Origin: JAWPNA01 sp045402695
GTDB taxonomy: Bacteria; Acidobacteriota; Polarisedimenticolia; JACPZX01; DASXTC01
NCBI GenBank assembly: GCA_045402695.1
Contig: JAWPNA010000307.1
Coordinates: forward strand, 1 to 37,354
DNA length: 37,354 bases
Direction: 5' to 3'
Every line of letters starts with the position of its first letter. The first letter of the stretch is position 1. Below, in pieces: positions 25,779 to 34,681 of this stretch. The translations under genes and the position numbers were made by a program. The notes beneath the pieces were generated by a model. That model worked only from the letters and a program-made list of their open reading frames with translations, was not told where the DNA came from and made no database searches.

Positions 25779-26771
25779 TCACGGCAGCCGTCTCAGCCGG
25801 GTGGTGGAGAGCCCCAGATCCAGCAGGAAGGCCGCCAGGCCGGGTGTGAGGAACCAGGGAAACAGCTCCGCGTAGCGGACGTAGTGCCGCACCCTGATGT
25901 CGGTCTTCTCCATCGCGTCGATTTGCTTGAAGATCTTGACCAAGGACTCCGCGTCGGTGGCCCTGAAGTACTGCCCGCCGGTCAGCTTCGCGATCTCTGT
26001 GAGCACTTCCTCGTCGATGTCCGCCTTGAGATACACGTACCGCTTGCCGAGGAACGGGTCCTGGATCGGATAGGGCGCCTCCCCGCGCGACCCCACGCCA
26101 ATGGTGTAGATCTTGACCCCGAAGCTGTGGGCCAGTTGGGCGGCGGTGGCCGGATCGATCTCGCCGCGGTTGTTCCGCCCGTCGGTCAGCAGGACGATGA
26201 CGCGGCTCTTGGCGTCGCTGTCGCGCAGGCGGTTGACGGCGGTGATGAGTCCCATCCCGATGGCGGTCCCCTCGTCCTGCGCCGCCAGGTCCACGCTGGA
26301 AAGAAGCTGAAGGAGGATGTCGTAGTCGAGCGTGAGTGGGCAGCGTGTGTAGCCGCGTCCCGCGAACACCACCAGCCCGATCCGGTCGTTCTTGCGCCCC
26401 GCGATGAAGCTCGCCACCGAGTCGCGCGCCACCGCCAGCCGGTTGCGCGGCTTGAGGTCCTCGGCGGCCATGCTGGTGGAGTTGTCGACGGCCAGCACGA
26501 TATCGATCCCTTTCGTCAGGATCTCCTCTTCGGCCGCGCCGGATTGCGGGCGGGCCAGCCCCAAGATCAGCAGACCCAGGGCGGCCACCCTCAGCGCCAT
26601 CGGCAGGTGCCGCAAGCGTGTGGCCGCGGAGGGACGGATCCCCACGAAAAGCGTCGCGTCGGGAAACCTCACGCTCCCCTTCGCGCGCCGGTGCGCCAGC
26701 CAGTAGGAGAGCACCACGGCTGGCAGGGCCGCCAGGCCCACCAGGAGCCAGGGCGAGTGAAAGCGGATCAT
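25779..26771 (-). CDS. batA: BatA-like VWA membrane protein
   Basis: A 330-residue protein with membrane spans near both ends (about 8-26, 57-74 and 305-328) and a VWA domain between them. The MIDAS motif is DNSTS (Asp96, Ser98, Ser100), followed by GLVVFAGRGYTRCPLTLDYD, the Thr in DEGTAIG and LLTDGRNNRG, so the metal site looks complete. The layout is that of BatA. The ATG at 26771 overlaps the previous stop (ATGA). It probably forms a membrane complex with BatB and is acted on by the MoxR AAA+ protein; this is family knowledge. Confidence 0.92.
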   Translation of the reverse strand: MIRFHSPWLLVGLAALPAVVLSYWLAHRRAKGSVRFPDATLFVGIRPSAATRLRHLPMALRVAALGLLILGLARPQSGAAEEEILTKGIDIVLAVDNSTSMAAEDLKPRNRLAVARDSVASFIAGRKNDRIGLVVFAGRGYTRCPLTLDYDILLQLLSSVDLAAQDEGTAIGMGLITAVNRLRDSDAKSRVIVLLTDGRNNRGEIDPATAAQLAHSFGVKIYTIGVGSRGEAPYPIQDPFLGKRYVYLKADIDEEVLTEIAKLTGGQYFRATDAESLVKIFKQIDAMEKTDIRVRHYVRYAELFPWFLTPGLAAFLLDLGLSTTRLRRLP

Positions 26772-27790
26772 GCCGCGGCCTCCTCGGTGCGGGGAGGACG
26801 GGCCGTCTCGATCAACGCGCGGGCGGAGCGGACCGTCTCATCGATCTCCGCCGAGGCAGGCCGGTGCTTGGCGAACTTGACCAGATCGCAGGCCCCCAGC
26901 AGTTGAGCGGCGCCGCGCATCAGGGAAGGAGTCGCACCCGACCGTGACAGATCGGCCAGGACTTCCTCCGTCGTGCGATCGAGCGCGTCGAACCTGTAGC
27001 GCCCCGTGAGAAATCTCTTGATAATCTCCGACAACGCGATGTGGAACTCCTTGATCTTCCCCTCTGCCAGAAGATCGCCGGCCAGCAGCAACTCCAGCTC
27101 CCTCAGCGCCCGTTCATACGGCGGCTCCTCGGGGACCGCGGCCGCGACAGGGGCGGCCGGGCCGGCGCGGGGCCTGCGGCGGTACCGTCTCCACGCCGCC
27201 ACCGCCGCGGCTCCTAGTAGGATTGCGGCCAGGGCCCCCAGGATGGCGCCCCACCAGCTCCGGCGCAGCCACCAGGGATCCTTGATGCCGGCGGGAGGAT
27301 GATCCCCCTCCGGCAGCACCGAGCGCACGTGGACGACGACCGGCTCGGTGGCGACGCTCCGAGCCGCAGCCTCGGCACCCGCGGCGCTACCGGGGCCCCC
27401 GAGACGATACGAAAGCGACAGCGCGGGGAAGGTCAGGTCGCCCGTGGCGAAGGGCCGCACCTTGACCGTCCATGCGGTCTCGCCGGGAGGAGCCGGCTCA
27501 CCTAAGGCGGCCCCTCCCTCGGAGTGAACGGCCGGCTCGACTTGTTCCACCACGAACTCCGGCGGTGCCTTGCCCGTGGTCACGACCGACGTGTCGGGAA
27601 GATCGAACACCGTCCCGGCGCGGTGCCGCGCGACCAGCCTCAGCTCGATCAGGTCCCCCACCGTGATCTCGCCCGGGGGAACGATCAGCCGCGCCGAAAC
27701 CTCCGGCTCCTCCCGCGCGAGGGCGATCGGGGTGAAGGGGAGGAAAACCAGGCAGATCGTGAGGACGGCCGAGACGCCCGTCTTGTTCAC
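26768..27790 (-). CDS. BatD/DUF4381-like membrane protein
   Basis: A 340-residue protein: signal peptide (SAVLTICLVFLPFTPIALA), an exported beta-rich domain (about 28-165), one membrane span at about 178-200 (WWGAILGALAAILLGAAAVA) and a cytoplasmic helical part. The latter includes KIKEFHIALSEIIKRFLTGR and DRTTEEVLADL, close to the cytoplasmic region of DUF4381 and BatD-like proteins found beside MoxR and VWA genes. The start is the GTG at 27790, overlapping the DUF58 stop (GTGA). The gene sits where a DUF4381 gene is expected in MoxR operons. Its exact role is not known. Confidence 0.8.
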   Translation of the reverse strand: MNKTGVSAVLTICLVFLPFTPIALAREEPEVSARLIVPPGEITVGDLIELRLVARHRAGTVFDLPDTSVVTTGKAPPEFVVEQVEPAVHSEGGAALGEPAPPGETAWTVKVRPFATGDLTFPALSLSYRLGGPGSAAGAEAAARSVATEPVVVHVRSVLPEGDHPPAGIKDPWWLRRSWWGAILGALAAILLGAAAVAAWRRYRRRPRAGPAAPVAAAVPEEPPYERALRELELLLAGDLLAEGKIKEFHIALSEIIKRFLTGRYRFDALDRTTEEVLADLSRSGATPSLMRGAAQLLGACDLVKFAKHRPASAEIDETVRSARALIETARPPRTEEAAA

Positions 27791-28695
27791 ACCCTCGCCC
27801 TCCGGGCGCGCGCCTCGAAGAAGCGCACCAGAGGCAGGTCGTACGGTCTGTCAGTGCCCAGCTCGATGAAGTCGATCCCCAGCTTCTTGAAGAGACGCCG
27901 TCGCTGCGAGCGCCCCTCGAGCGCGCGCGCGCGAAACAGTTTCTGCAGCACAGGATCGGAGGTGTCGATCACCATCGTGCGCCCCGTCTCGGCATCCTCG
28001 ATCTCCAGGAGCCCCACGCGGGGCAGTGCTTCCTCCCGAGGATCGGAGATGACGATCGCGATCAGGTCGTGCCGGCGGATCGCGCGCTTGAGGGCCCGTT
28101 CGTACCCGGACGCCATGAAGTCGGAAATGAGGAACATGACCGACTTCTTGCGGAAGACCCTCATGGCGTAGTCCAGCGTGGCGCCGATGTCGGTGCCTTT
28201 CGAGACGGGCGCCGCGTACAGCAGCTCGCGGATGACCCGCAACACGTGGGTTCTGCCCTTCTTCGGCGGGACGTACTTCTCGATGCGATCGGTGAACTGC
28301 AGCAGCCCCACACGGTCGTTGTTCTGGATGGCGGAGAAGGCCAGGAGGGCCGAGACCTCGGCGGCCATCTCCCCTTTCATGCGCCCGCCGGAGCCGAAGT
28401 CGCGGCTCGCCGAGGCGTCCACCACCAGGGCGACGGTAAGCTCCCGCTCCTCCACGAATTTCTTGACGTACGGGTGGCCCATGCGGGAGGTGACGTTCCA
28501 GTCGATCGTGCGGATGTCGTCGCCCGCCTGGTACTCTCTGACGTCCGAGAACTCCATGCCGCGTCCGCGGAACACCGAATGATACTCTCCGGCCAGCGAC
28601 TCGTTCACCAGCCGCCGCGTGCGGATCTCGATGCGGCGGATCTTGCGGATCATCTCCCTCGGGAGAAGTCCTGAAGGGGGGTCGCTCGCCGGCAC
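27787..28695 (-). CDS. DUF58 family protein
   Basis: A 302-residue cytoplasmic protein with the DUF58 hallmark FRGRGMEFSDVREYQAGDD followed by IRTIDWNVTSRMGHPYVKKF, then a VWA-like domain whose metal motif is DASASRD. These proteins always accompany MoxR AAA+ genes. The GTG at 28695 overlaps the moxR stop by one base (TAGTG). It is probably a partner linking MoxR to the VWA membrane proteins. The biochemical activity of the family is not settled. Confidence 0.92.
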   Translation of the reverse strand: MPASDPPSGLLPREMIRKIRRIEIRTRRLVNESLAGEYHSVFRGRGMEFSDVREYQAGDDIRTIDWNVTSRMGHPYVKKFVEERELTVALVVDASASRDFGSGGRMKGEMAAEVSALLAFSAIQNNDRVGLLQFTDRIEKYVPPKKGRTHVLRVIRELLYAAPVSKGTDIGATLDYAMRVFRKKSVMFLISDFMASGYERALKRAIRRHDLIAIVISDPREEALPRVGLLEIEDAETGRTMVIDTSDPVLQKLFRARALEGRSQRRRLFKKLGIDFIELGTDRPYDLPLVRFFEARARRARV

Positions 28696-29681
28696 TAAGG
28701 GACCTCGACCGCGTCGAAGATGCGCCGCACCACCTCCTCGGGAGTCACCTCCTCGGCCTCCGCCTCGTAGGTGAGGATGACGCGGTGTCGCAGCACATCG
28801 GGCCCGATCGCCTTGACGTCCTCGGGCGTCACGTAGCCGCGCCCGCGGACGAAGGCGTGCGCCTTGGCCGCCATCGTCATGAAGATGGTGGCCCGGGGGG
28901 AGGCGCCGTACTGCACCAGCGGACCGATGTCGAGCTTGAATTCGGCGGGACGCCGGCTGGCCTGCACGATGGAGACGATGTAGTCCTTGATCCGATCGTC
29001 CACGTAGACGTGCGTCACGGCTTCGCGCGCCCTGAGGATGTCCGCGGTCCCCATCACCTTGCCGGCCGAGGGGGTCCGCCCCGACGTCATTCGATCGAGG
29101 ATCTCCCGCTCCTCGGCGCGCGAGGGGTAGTCCACCCTCAGCTTGAGCATGAACCGATCCACCTGCGCTTCCGGCAGCGGGTAGGTCCCCTCATGCTCGA
29201 TCGGGTTCTGGGTGGCCAGGACGAGGAACGGGTCGGGAAGCGGGTAGGTGGTGTCGCTGATGGTGACCTGCTGCTCCTGCATCGCCTCGAGCAAGGCCGA
29301 CTGGACCTTGGCCGGGGCGCGGTTGATCTCGTCGGCCAGGATGATGCTCGCGAAGATCGGACCCTTGCGCGCGTAGAAGTGGCCATCCTTCTGGTTGTAA
29401 ATCATCGTCCCGATCAGGTCGGCGGGAAGAAGGTCGGGAGTGAACTGGACGCGCTGGAAGGAGGCGTCGATCGTGCCGGCGAATGTCTTCACCGCCAAGG
29501 TCTTGGCGAGCCCCGGCACCCCCTCCAGCAGCAGATGGCCCCGGCACAGCACGCCGATCAGGATCCGGTCCAGCAAGGCGCGCTGGCCCACGATTACCTT
29601 CTGCATCTCCGACAGGACGCTTTCCACGAAAACGCTCTCCTGGCGGACCATCTCGTTGATTGCCTGGATGTCGGTGGGCAT
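28695..29681 (-). CDS. moxR: MoxR-family AAA+ ATPase
   Basis: A 328-residue AAA+ protein. Walker A is GVPGLAKT (about 54-61), Walker B IILADEINRAP (Asp117, Glu118), sensor 1 lies in LATQNPIEHEGTYPLPEAQ, and the C-terminal lid holds ASPRATIFMTMAAKA. MoxR proteins use ATP to fold or activate VWA-containing partners. ATG 29681 is chosen over the GTG at 29687 because GGAG (29687-29690) then lies five bases upstream. It is the first gene of the nine-gene run down to ltaE, transcribed away from the chemoreceptor gene. Confidence 0.93.
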   Translation of the reverse strand: MPTDIQAINEMVRQESVFVESVLSEMQKVIVGQRALLDRILIGVLCRGHLLLEGVPGLAKTLAVKTFAGTIDASFQRVQFTPDLLPADLIGTMIYNQKDGHFYARKGPIFASIILADEINRAPAKVQSALLEAMQEQQVTISDTTYPLPDPFLVLATQNPIEHEGTYPLPEAQVDRFMLKLRVDYPSRAEEREILDRMTSGRTPSAGKVMGTADILRAREAVTHVYVDDRIKDYIVSIVQASRRPAEFKLDIGPLVQYGASPRATIFMTMAAKAHAFVRGRGYVTPEDVKAIGPDVLRHRVILTYEAEAEEVTPEEVVRRIFDAVEVP

Positions 29682-29749
29682 CGTCACTCCGGCTGCGAAG
29701 TTTCGGTTGTCTCTGGGTCGCGACAGTGTCGGAAGACCCCTGTCGCCTG

Positions 29750-29778
29750 TTGAACGGCGCCGGTCCGGTCATTATGTT
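29750..29778 (+). promoter_or_regulatory. Candidate promoter for the chemosensory cluster
   Basis: TTGAAC at 29750-29755 and TATGTT at 29773-29778 are 17 bases apart, four of six matches each to the housekeeping -35 and -10. They lie about 90 bases before the receptor start, in the divergent gap with moxR. If real, an ATG at 29774 falls inside the -10, so the receptor would start later, at 29867. Confidence 0.35.
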
Positions 29779-29866
29779 TGGACATCGGCCGGAACGGCGC
29801 AAGAGTGTAGACAACATCCTTAATGTAGTCAAGGACTTAACCCAAAAATCGGCCCGAAAGGAAGTG

Positions 29867-31105
29867 ATGCAGAAGAAACTCGCCATCGCCTTCGTGGCCG
29901 TGGCCCTCGTGGCGGGGCTGTCGAATTACCTGATCGTGGTCCTTTTCAGGGACTCCGCCATCTCCACGGGGGCCGGGCTGGCGGCGGCCGACATCCTGAT
30001 CGGCGTGCTGGCGGGCATCTCGCTGTCGCGCTACATGACCCGGCACCTCAAGGACTTGGCGGCGGCCACGTCCCAGATGAGCAAAGGGGACCTCACCCGC
30101 ACCGTCCAGATCGAGACCGGCGATGAGATCGAGGACCTGGCCAGCTCCTTCAACACGATGGCGCGCAACCTGCTCAACGTGGTGACCGAGGTGAAGGCCA
30201 CGGCGCAGCAGATCTTCGCTTCCGCGCAGTCGCTCTCCTCGACCGCCGTCGAGATGAACTCCTCCACCGAGGAGATCTCCTCCACCGTGCAGAGCATCGC
30301 CCGCGGGGCCGAGACGCAGGCCGAGATGGTGAACCGCACCACCGAGATCACCCGAGGCCTGGCGCACTCCACTGAGGAGATCGCCGAGAAGGCGAAGGCG
30401 GCGGCCACGCTCGCGAGCGAGGCGGGCGCCCGCGCGCGCCAGGGCGCCGGAGACGCCGCCGAGGCCATGGAGAAGATCTCGCAGATCTACCACAAGGTGG
30501 AGCGCGCGGCGGAGACGGTGGCCGGATTCCGCGAGCGCGCCTTGCAGATCAACAAGACGGTTGATTTCATCACCTCGATCGCGCAGCAGACCCACCTGCT
30601 GGCGCTCAACGCCAGCATCGAGGCGGCGCGGGCGGGCGAGCACGGCCTGGGGTTCGCGGTGGTGGCCGAAGAGGTCGGCAAGCTGGCCGACAGCGCCCGC
30701 GTCTTCGCCGACCAGATCGCCGACCTGGCCGAGGGGATCAACACCGGCTCGGCGGGGGTGATCGATTCCATGAACGCCAACCTGGCCTCGGCCGTCGAAG
30801 GGCGCGGCGTCGTGGCCGCGGTGAGCCGCAACCTCGAGGACATCAAGCAGGCGGTGCTGATGACGGTGGACCGCGTGATGGAGATCTCGGCGGCCACCGA
30901 GAAGCAGGCCCGCGGCGCCGACGGGCTGGTGAAGGCGATCGAGGAGATCTCCCGCATCGCACAAAGCAACGCCGCCGGCACCCAGGAAGCCTCCGGCGCG
31001 ACGCAGGAGCAGACCGCCTCGATGCAGGAGATGTCGGCCTCGGCGCAACAGCTCGCCCGCGCGTCCGACACGCTCAAGGAGCTGGTCACTGTCTTCAGGA
31101 TCTGA
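29867..31105 (+). CDS. Methyl-accepting chemotaxis protein without a periplasmic sensor domain
   Basis: A 412-residue receptor. Two membrane spans lie close together (about 5-27 and 34-54) with almost no loop, then a HAMP domain (about 55-107) and a long coiled-coil signalling domain. The hairpin tip is NASIEAARAGEHGLGFAVVA followed by EEVGKLADSA (about 248-277); canonical receptors read EVRKLAERS, so the Arg and Glu at the tip are changed. With no external domain it must sense through the membrane, HAMP or partner proteins. The start is ATG 29867 (AGGAAG just upstream, tight spacing); an in-frame ATG at 29774 is possible but would overlap the candidate promoter. It heads a plus-strand run with cheW, cheY, cheA and a cheC-like gene. 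Confidence 0.88.
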   Translation: MQKKLAIAFVAVALVAGLSNYLIVVLFRDSAISTGAGLAAADILIGVLAGISLSRYMTRHLKDLAAATSQMSKGDLTRTVQIETGDEIEDLASSFNTMARNLLNVVTEVKATAQQIFASAQSLSSTAVEMNSSTEEISSTVQSIARGAETQAEMVNRTTEITRGLAHSTEEIAEKAKAAATLASEAGARARQGAGDAAEAMEKISQIYHKVERAAETVAGFRERALQINKTVDFITSIAQQTHLLALNASIEAARAGEHGLGFAVVAEEVGKLADSARVFADQIADLAEGINTGSAGVIDSMNANLASAVEGRGVVAAVSRNLEDIKQAVLMTVDRVMEISAATEKQARGADGLVKAIEEISRIAQSNAAGTQEASGATQEQTASMQEMSASAQQLARASDTLKELVTVFRI

Positions 31106-31111
31106 GAAGAG

Positions 31112-31603
31112 ATGAAGGACGCCTGCGTCAACTTCCACCTGGGCCGCGATTGGTTCAGCATCCCACTGGCGCAGGTGCGCGAGATCTCCCCCGCCGGCCG
31201 GATCGCTCCGGTCCCGCTCGCACCTCCCGTGGTTCGCGGGATCACCAACTGGCGGGGCCGCGTCATCACGTTGATCGATGTCTCGAGGGTGTTCGACCGG
31301 CCGCTGCCGCCGGCGCGCGCGGCGGTGGATCGCCTCGCGCTGATCCTAGCCGACCCTTTCGAGCATCTCGGCCTGTACGTGCACGCCCCCGTCGAGATCG
31401 GCGAGGCCGTCTCCGGCGAGGTGCAGGCACGCGTGATCCAGGCGGCCGCGGGCTCCGTGGCCGAACACGAAGAACCCGGCTTCCTCACGCCGGCCGGCAG
31501 CCTCGTGACGGTCGAGGGGCGCGTGACGCAGATGCTTTGCGCGCGGGACCTCATCGCGCACTGCGAGGTGAAAGTGATCGAGAGTTTCCGTAGAAAAACC
31601 TGA
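31112..31603 (+). CDS. cheW: CheW-like coupling protein
   Basis: A 163-residue CheW-domain protein linking receptor and CheA. Family marks are FSIPLAQVREI, the loop VVRGITNWRGRVITLIDVSR, and the paired beta-barrel strands that follow (LALILADPFEHLGLYV). The ATG at 31112 is six bases after the receptor stop. The C-terminal third (GFLTPAGSLVTVEGRVTQML) extends the second barrel normally. No extra domains. Confidence 0.9.
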   Translation: MKDACVNFHLGRDWFSIPLAQVREISPAGRIAPVPLAPPVVRGITNWRGRVITLIDVSRVFDRPLPPARAAVDRLALILADPFEHLGLYVHAPVEIGEAVSGEVQARVIQAAAGSVAEHEEPGFLTPAGSLVTVEGRVTQMLCARDLIAHCEVKVIESFRRKT

Positions 31604-31615
31604 TGAGGAGCCTTG

Positions 31616-31981
31616 ATGGCCGCCACCGTTCTGGTCGTTGACGACGCGCTGTTCATGCGGTCGCTGATTCGCGACATTCTGGCGGCCACCGGCCGCTATG
31701 AAGTGATCGGCGAGGCGTCCACCGGCCGCGAGGCGATCCGGAAGTACGAAGAGATGCATCCCGAGATCGTGACGATGGACATCGTTATGCCCGAGATGGA
31801 CGGCCTCGAGGCGATCCGCAAGATCATCGGGAAAGACCCGCGGGCCAGGATCGTCGTGTGCAGCGCCCTGGGGCAGGAGGCGCTGGTCATCGAGTCGATC
31901 TCCGCCGGCGCGCGCGATTTCATCGTGAAGCCGATCACCCCCGAAAAGCTCCTCCGCGTCTTCGACAAGCTGGCCGGTTAG
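31616..31981 (+). CDS. cheY: CheY-like single-domain response regulator
   Basis: A 121-residue receiver domain with no output domain. The acidic pair is VVDDALFMR, the phospho-accepting Asp is in TMDIVMPEMDG, the Ser/Thr switch in CSALG and the Lys in VKPI. This is a complete receiver site. The ATG at 31616 is preferred: GAGGAG (31605-31610) lies five bases before it, whereas the frame could also start at a TTG one codon earlier. It probably takes phosphate from the CheA encoded 21 bases downstream. Confidence 0.93.
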   Translation: MAATVLVVDDALFMRSLIRDILAATGRYEVIGEASTGREAIRKYEEMHPEIVTMDIVMPEMDGLEAIRKIIGKDPRARIVVCSALGQEALVIESISAGARDFIVKPITPEKLLRVFDKLAG

Positions 31982-32002
31982 ACCTAAGGGGTCCCGCCCT
32001 CC

Positions 32003-34009
32003 ATGGACATGCAGAAGTATCTCTCCTTGTTCGTCTCCGAGGCCACCGAGCACATCCAGGAGGCGGGCAACGACGTGGCGCAGATGGCCGAGACGGGGTG
32101 GGAAGCGGCTCGCGTGCATTCCCTCTTCCGGCACTTCCACTCGATCAAGGGGATGGCCGCCTCGATGGGTTTCGAACCGATCGCGGCGTTGAGCCACGCT
32201 CTGGAGGACCTGTTCGATCGCCTGCGCAAAGGAGAGGATGCCCCCAAGGATGTCGTGGCGGAAGTGGTGCTCGAGGCCATCGACGCGACATCCTCGATGG
32301 TGGCGGCGGCCGCGCAAGGGGGGGCGGCGGGCGGCGAAGCGACGGGTGCCGATCTGCCCGACCCGACGCCGATCATCGAGAAGATCCGCGGCGTTCTGCC
32401 CCCTGCTGTCGCGCGCACGGCCTCGCCCACTTCGGGGTCAACGTCGCGGCCAGGTCCCGCCGCTCCCGGGCGCCTGGCGCCGACGGGGGCCGACGGCCAT
32501 CTTTTCCGGTGCTTCATCGGGGTAGACCCTCTCGCGCAGCTGCGGGGAGCGCGAGCGGCCGTCGCGATCAAGCAACTCGAGACTCTCGGCCGCGTGATCA
32601 CCTGCGACCCGGGGCGCGAGGCACTGACTTCCCCCGACTTCCCCGGGGAGATCTCGCTCCTGCTGGCCACCGACCGGTCCGAGTCCGCCGTCGTGGCGGC
32701 CCTCAAGGACATCGTGGACCTTCAACGGATCGAGATACGCGAGGAGGTCCCCGCCGCCGGCGCCAGGCGCCCGGGAGCGGGGCCCGCGGAACCCGCCGAG
32801 GCGCAGCCGGCCGGACCGTCCACGCTGCGGATCAACACCGAGATGCTGGACCTGTTTTTGGAGTCTCTCTCGGAGATGATGGCCCGGCGCGGCACTCTCG
32901 CGGAGGCGCTCAGATTGAGCGACCTGCGCGCCGCCCGCGAGGCGATGGAGAAGCTCTCAGCCTCGATCGACGGCCTGCGCGAGAAGGTGATGGTGATCCG
33001 CCTGCTCTCCTTCGACCACATCACACCGCGCCTGGGCCGGACATTGCGCGATCTGTGCCGGAGGACGGGCAAGCGCGTCTCGCTGCGCATCACGGGAGCG
33101 GAGGTGTCTCTCGACCGCTCGGTGCTGGAGGAACTGATCGATCCGCTCAATCACATCCTTCGCAACGCGGTGGATCACGGCGTCGAGTCGCCCGAGCAGC
33201 GGGAGGCGCTGGGCAAGCCCGCCGCGGGCACGGTGCTGATCGAGGTGTCACGCTCCGGCCACCAGGTGTCAGTCGCCGTTCAGGACGACGGCAGGGGTTT
33301 CAGCCTCGAGGCGATCCGCCGGGCGGCGCTCGCGGGGGGCTTTGCCACCGAGGCGGAGCTGGCGGCCATGGATGAGCAGCGCACGTTGATGCTGACGACC
33401 ATCCCCGGCTTCTCCACCGCATCCTCCGTGACCGAGGTGTCGGGCCGCGGCGTCGGGATGGACGTGGTGCGCACGCGCATCGAGGCGCTCGGCGGCCACA
33501 TGCAGATCCGGTCTCGCCGCGGCGAAGGGACCCGCATCGAGATGGCGCTGCCTCTCACGGTCGCCGTCATGGACGCGTTCCTGGTCGGGTGCCGCGCGGG
33601 CGTGTTCGCCGTGCCCGCTTCGTGCGTCGGCGGAGTGCAGCTCGCGGAGCCGGCGCGGATCCGGTCCAGCCTCTCCGGCAGTTTCCTGGCCGGCCAGGAG
33701 GCCGCATCTTCGCCGACCTTCATCCCGCTGTTGACCCTCGACGAGGTGTTCGGCACTCTTCCAGCGTCCACGCCCGAGGGGCACGCCGAGTCCGCGCTTT
33801 CCTCGTCCCCTTCATCAATGGTCCTCACATACCAGGTGAACGGAGCACGCGGCGCTCTCGCCGTGGATACCATCCTCGGACGCCGCGAGGTGGTGGTGAA
33901 GCCGCTGGGCATGCCGCTGGAGAAGATGCGGAGATACTCGGGCGCGGCGCTGCTGGACGACGGGCGGGTCGCGCTGATCCTGGACCTCGCCAACCTGGCG
34001 CGTGCGTGA
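32003..34009 (+). CDS. cheA: CheA-like chemosensory histidine kinase
   Basis: A 668-residue kinase. The N-terminal HPt domain (1-105) has the phosphorylated His in FHSIKGMAASM (His46). A P2-like regulator-binding domain follows (about 165-250; HLFRCFIGVDPLAQLRGARA), then a dimer domain (about 280-345) and an HATPase domain with N-box NHILRNAVDHG (about 381-391), G1 DDGRG (about 427) and G2 GRGVGMDVV (about 480). A CheW-like domain ends the protein. All catalytic boxes look intact. The ATG at 32003 follows the cheY stop by 21 bases. No cheR or cheB is seen beside it, so adaptation may rest on the CheC-like protein or on genes outside the window. Confidence 0.93.
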   Translation: MDMQKYLSLFVSEATEHIQEAGNDVAQMAETGWEAARVHSLFRHFHSIKGMAASMGFEPIAALSHALEDLFDRLRKGEDAPKDVVAEVVLEAIDATSSMVAAAAQGGAAGGEATGADLPDPTPIIEKIRGVLPPAVARTASPTSGSTSRPGPAAPGRLAPTGADGHLFRCFIGVDPLAQLRGARAAVAIKQLETLGRVITCDPGREALTSPDFPGEISLLLATDRSESAVVAALKDIVDLQRIEIREEVPAAGARRPGAGPAEPAEAQPAGPSTLRINTEMLDLFLESLSEMMARRGTLAEALRLSDLRAAREAMEKLSASIDGLREKVMVIRLLSFDHITPRLGRTLRDLCRRTGKRVSLRITGAEVSLDRSVLEELIDPLNHILRNAVDHGVESPEQREALGKPAAGTVLIEVSRSGHQVSVAVQDDGRGFSLEAIRRAALAGGFATEAELAAMDEQRTLMLTTIPGFSTASSVTEVSGRGVGMDVVRTRIEALGGHMQIRSRRGEGTRIEMALPLTVAVMDAFLVGCRAGVFAVPASCVGGVQLAEPARIRSSLSGSFLAGQEAASSPTFIPLLTLDEVFGTLPASTPEGHAESALSSSPSSMVLTYQVNGARGALAVDTILGRREVVVKPLGMPLEKMRRYSGAALLDDGRVALILDLANLARA

Positions 34010-34036
34010 CACGGAAGTGAAAGGATCGCAGACCCG

Positions 34037-34681
34037 ATGCATCCGATGAGAAGGAACCTGACCACGCAGGAGGCTTGGGCTATGCGCCGGGTCTGCATGG
34101 ACGGCGCCGCCCGGGCATGCACCGCTCTGTCCCAGATGACCGGTATGGATCTTCATCTGACGGTGGACCAGGTCGGGACGCTGCCTTTGCGGGCGGTGGC
34201 GGATCTGCTGGGGGGCCCAGAGTCGCAGGTGGTGGCGCTCCTGCTGCGCATCTACGGCGATTCGCGCGGGAGCATCCTGATCGCGCTTCAGCCCGATGCC
34301 GCGACCCGTCTGGCGGCCGCCATCGTTGGAGGCGAGGCGCACCCGCTTGAAGAGATGACGGAGATGGAGCAGTCCGGCCTGCTGGAGATGGCCAACATCC
34401 TGGCGTCCTGCTATCTGAATGCCCTGGGCGGCGTGACACGGCGAAGCCTCATCCCCTCCGTCCCAGCGCTTGCCGTGGACATGGCAGGCGCGATCACGGA
34501 CGACCTGCTCGAGGAGGCGGGCGCCAGCGGCGATTCGGCGCTCGTCATCACGACCGTCCTGGCGGCCCCCTCGGGGATGCAAGGCGCCGTGCGCGGCCAC
34601 ATTCTGTTTCTGCCCGATCCCCTCACGCTGCCCGACGTGCTGGGGGCCCTCGGGCCTCATGCCGGGATCTCCAGGGGCTGA
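34037..34681 (+). CDS. cheC: CheC-like phosphatase with one intact site
   Basis: A 214-residue protein of the CheC/CheX/FliY phosphatase fold. The family has two helix sites with E-x2-N. The second is present (EMANILASCYLNALG). The first helix keeps the scaffold (TALSQMTGM) but not the catalytic residues: the usual E-I-x-N is replaced by R-V-C-M in MRRVCMDGAAR. One active site should remain, as in CheX. It would dephosphorylate the CheY of this cluster. ATG 34037 has AAGGA upstream at rather long spacing; ATG 34046 is an alternative. The last 14 codons and the stop lie inside the left copy of an 80-bp direct repeat. Confidence 0.82.
   Translation: MHPMRRNLTTQEAWAMRRVCMDGAARACTALSQMTGMDLHLTVDQVGTLPLRAVADLLGGPESQVVALLLRIYGDSRGSILIALQPDAATRLAAAIVGGEAHPLEEMTEMEQSGLLEMANILASCYLNALGGVTRRSLIPSVPALAVDMAGAITDDLLEEAGASGDSALVITTVLAAPSGMQGAVRGHILFLPDPLTLPDVLGALGPHAGISRG

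Noticed and set aside
29837..31138. A 433-codon minus-strand frame opposite the chemoreceptor
   Set aside because: Shadow caused by the regular heptad coding of the receptor; low-complexity Gly/Leu/Arg composition.
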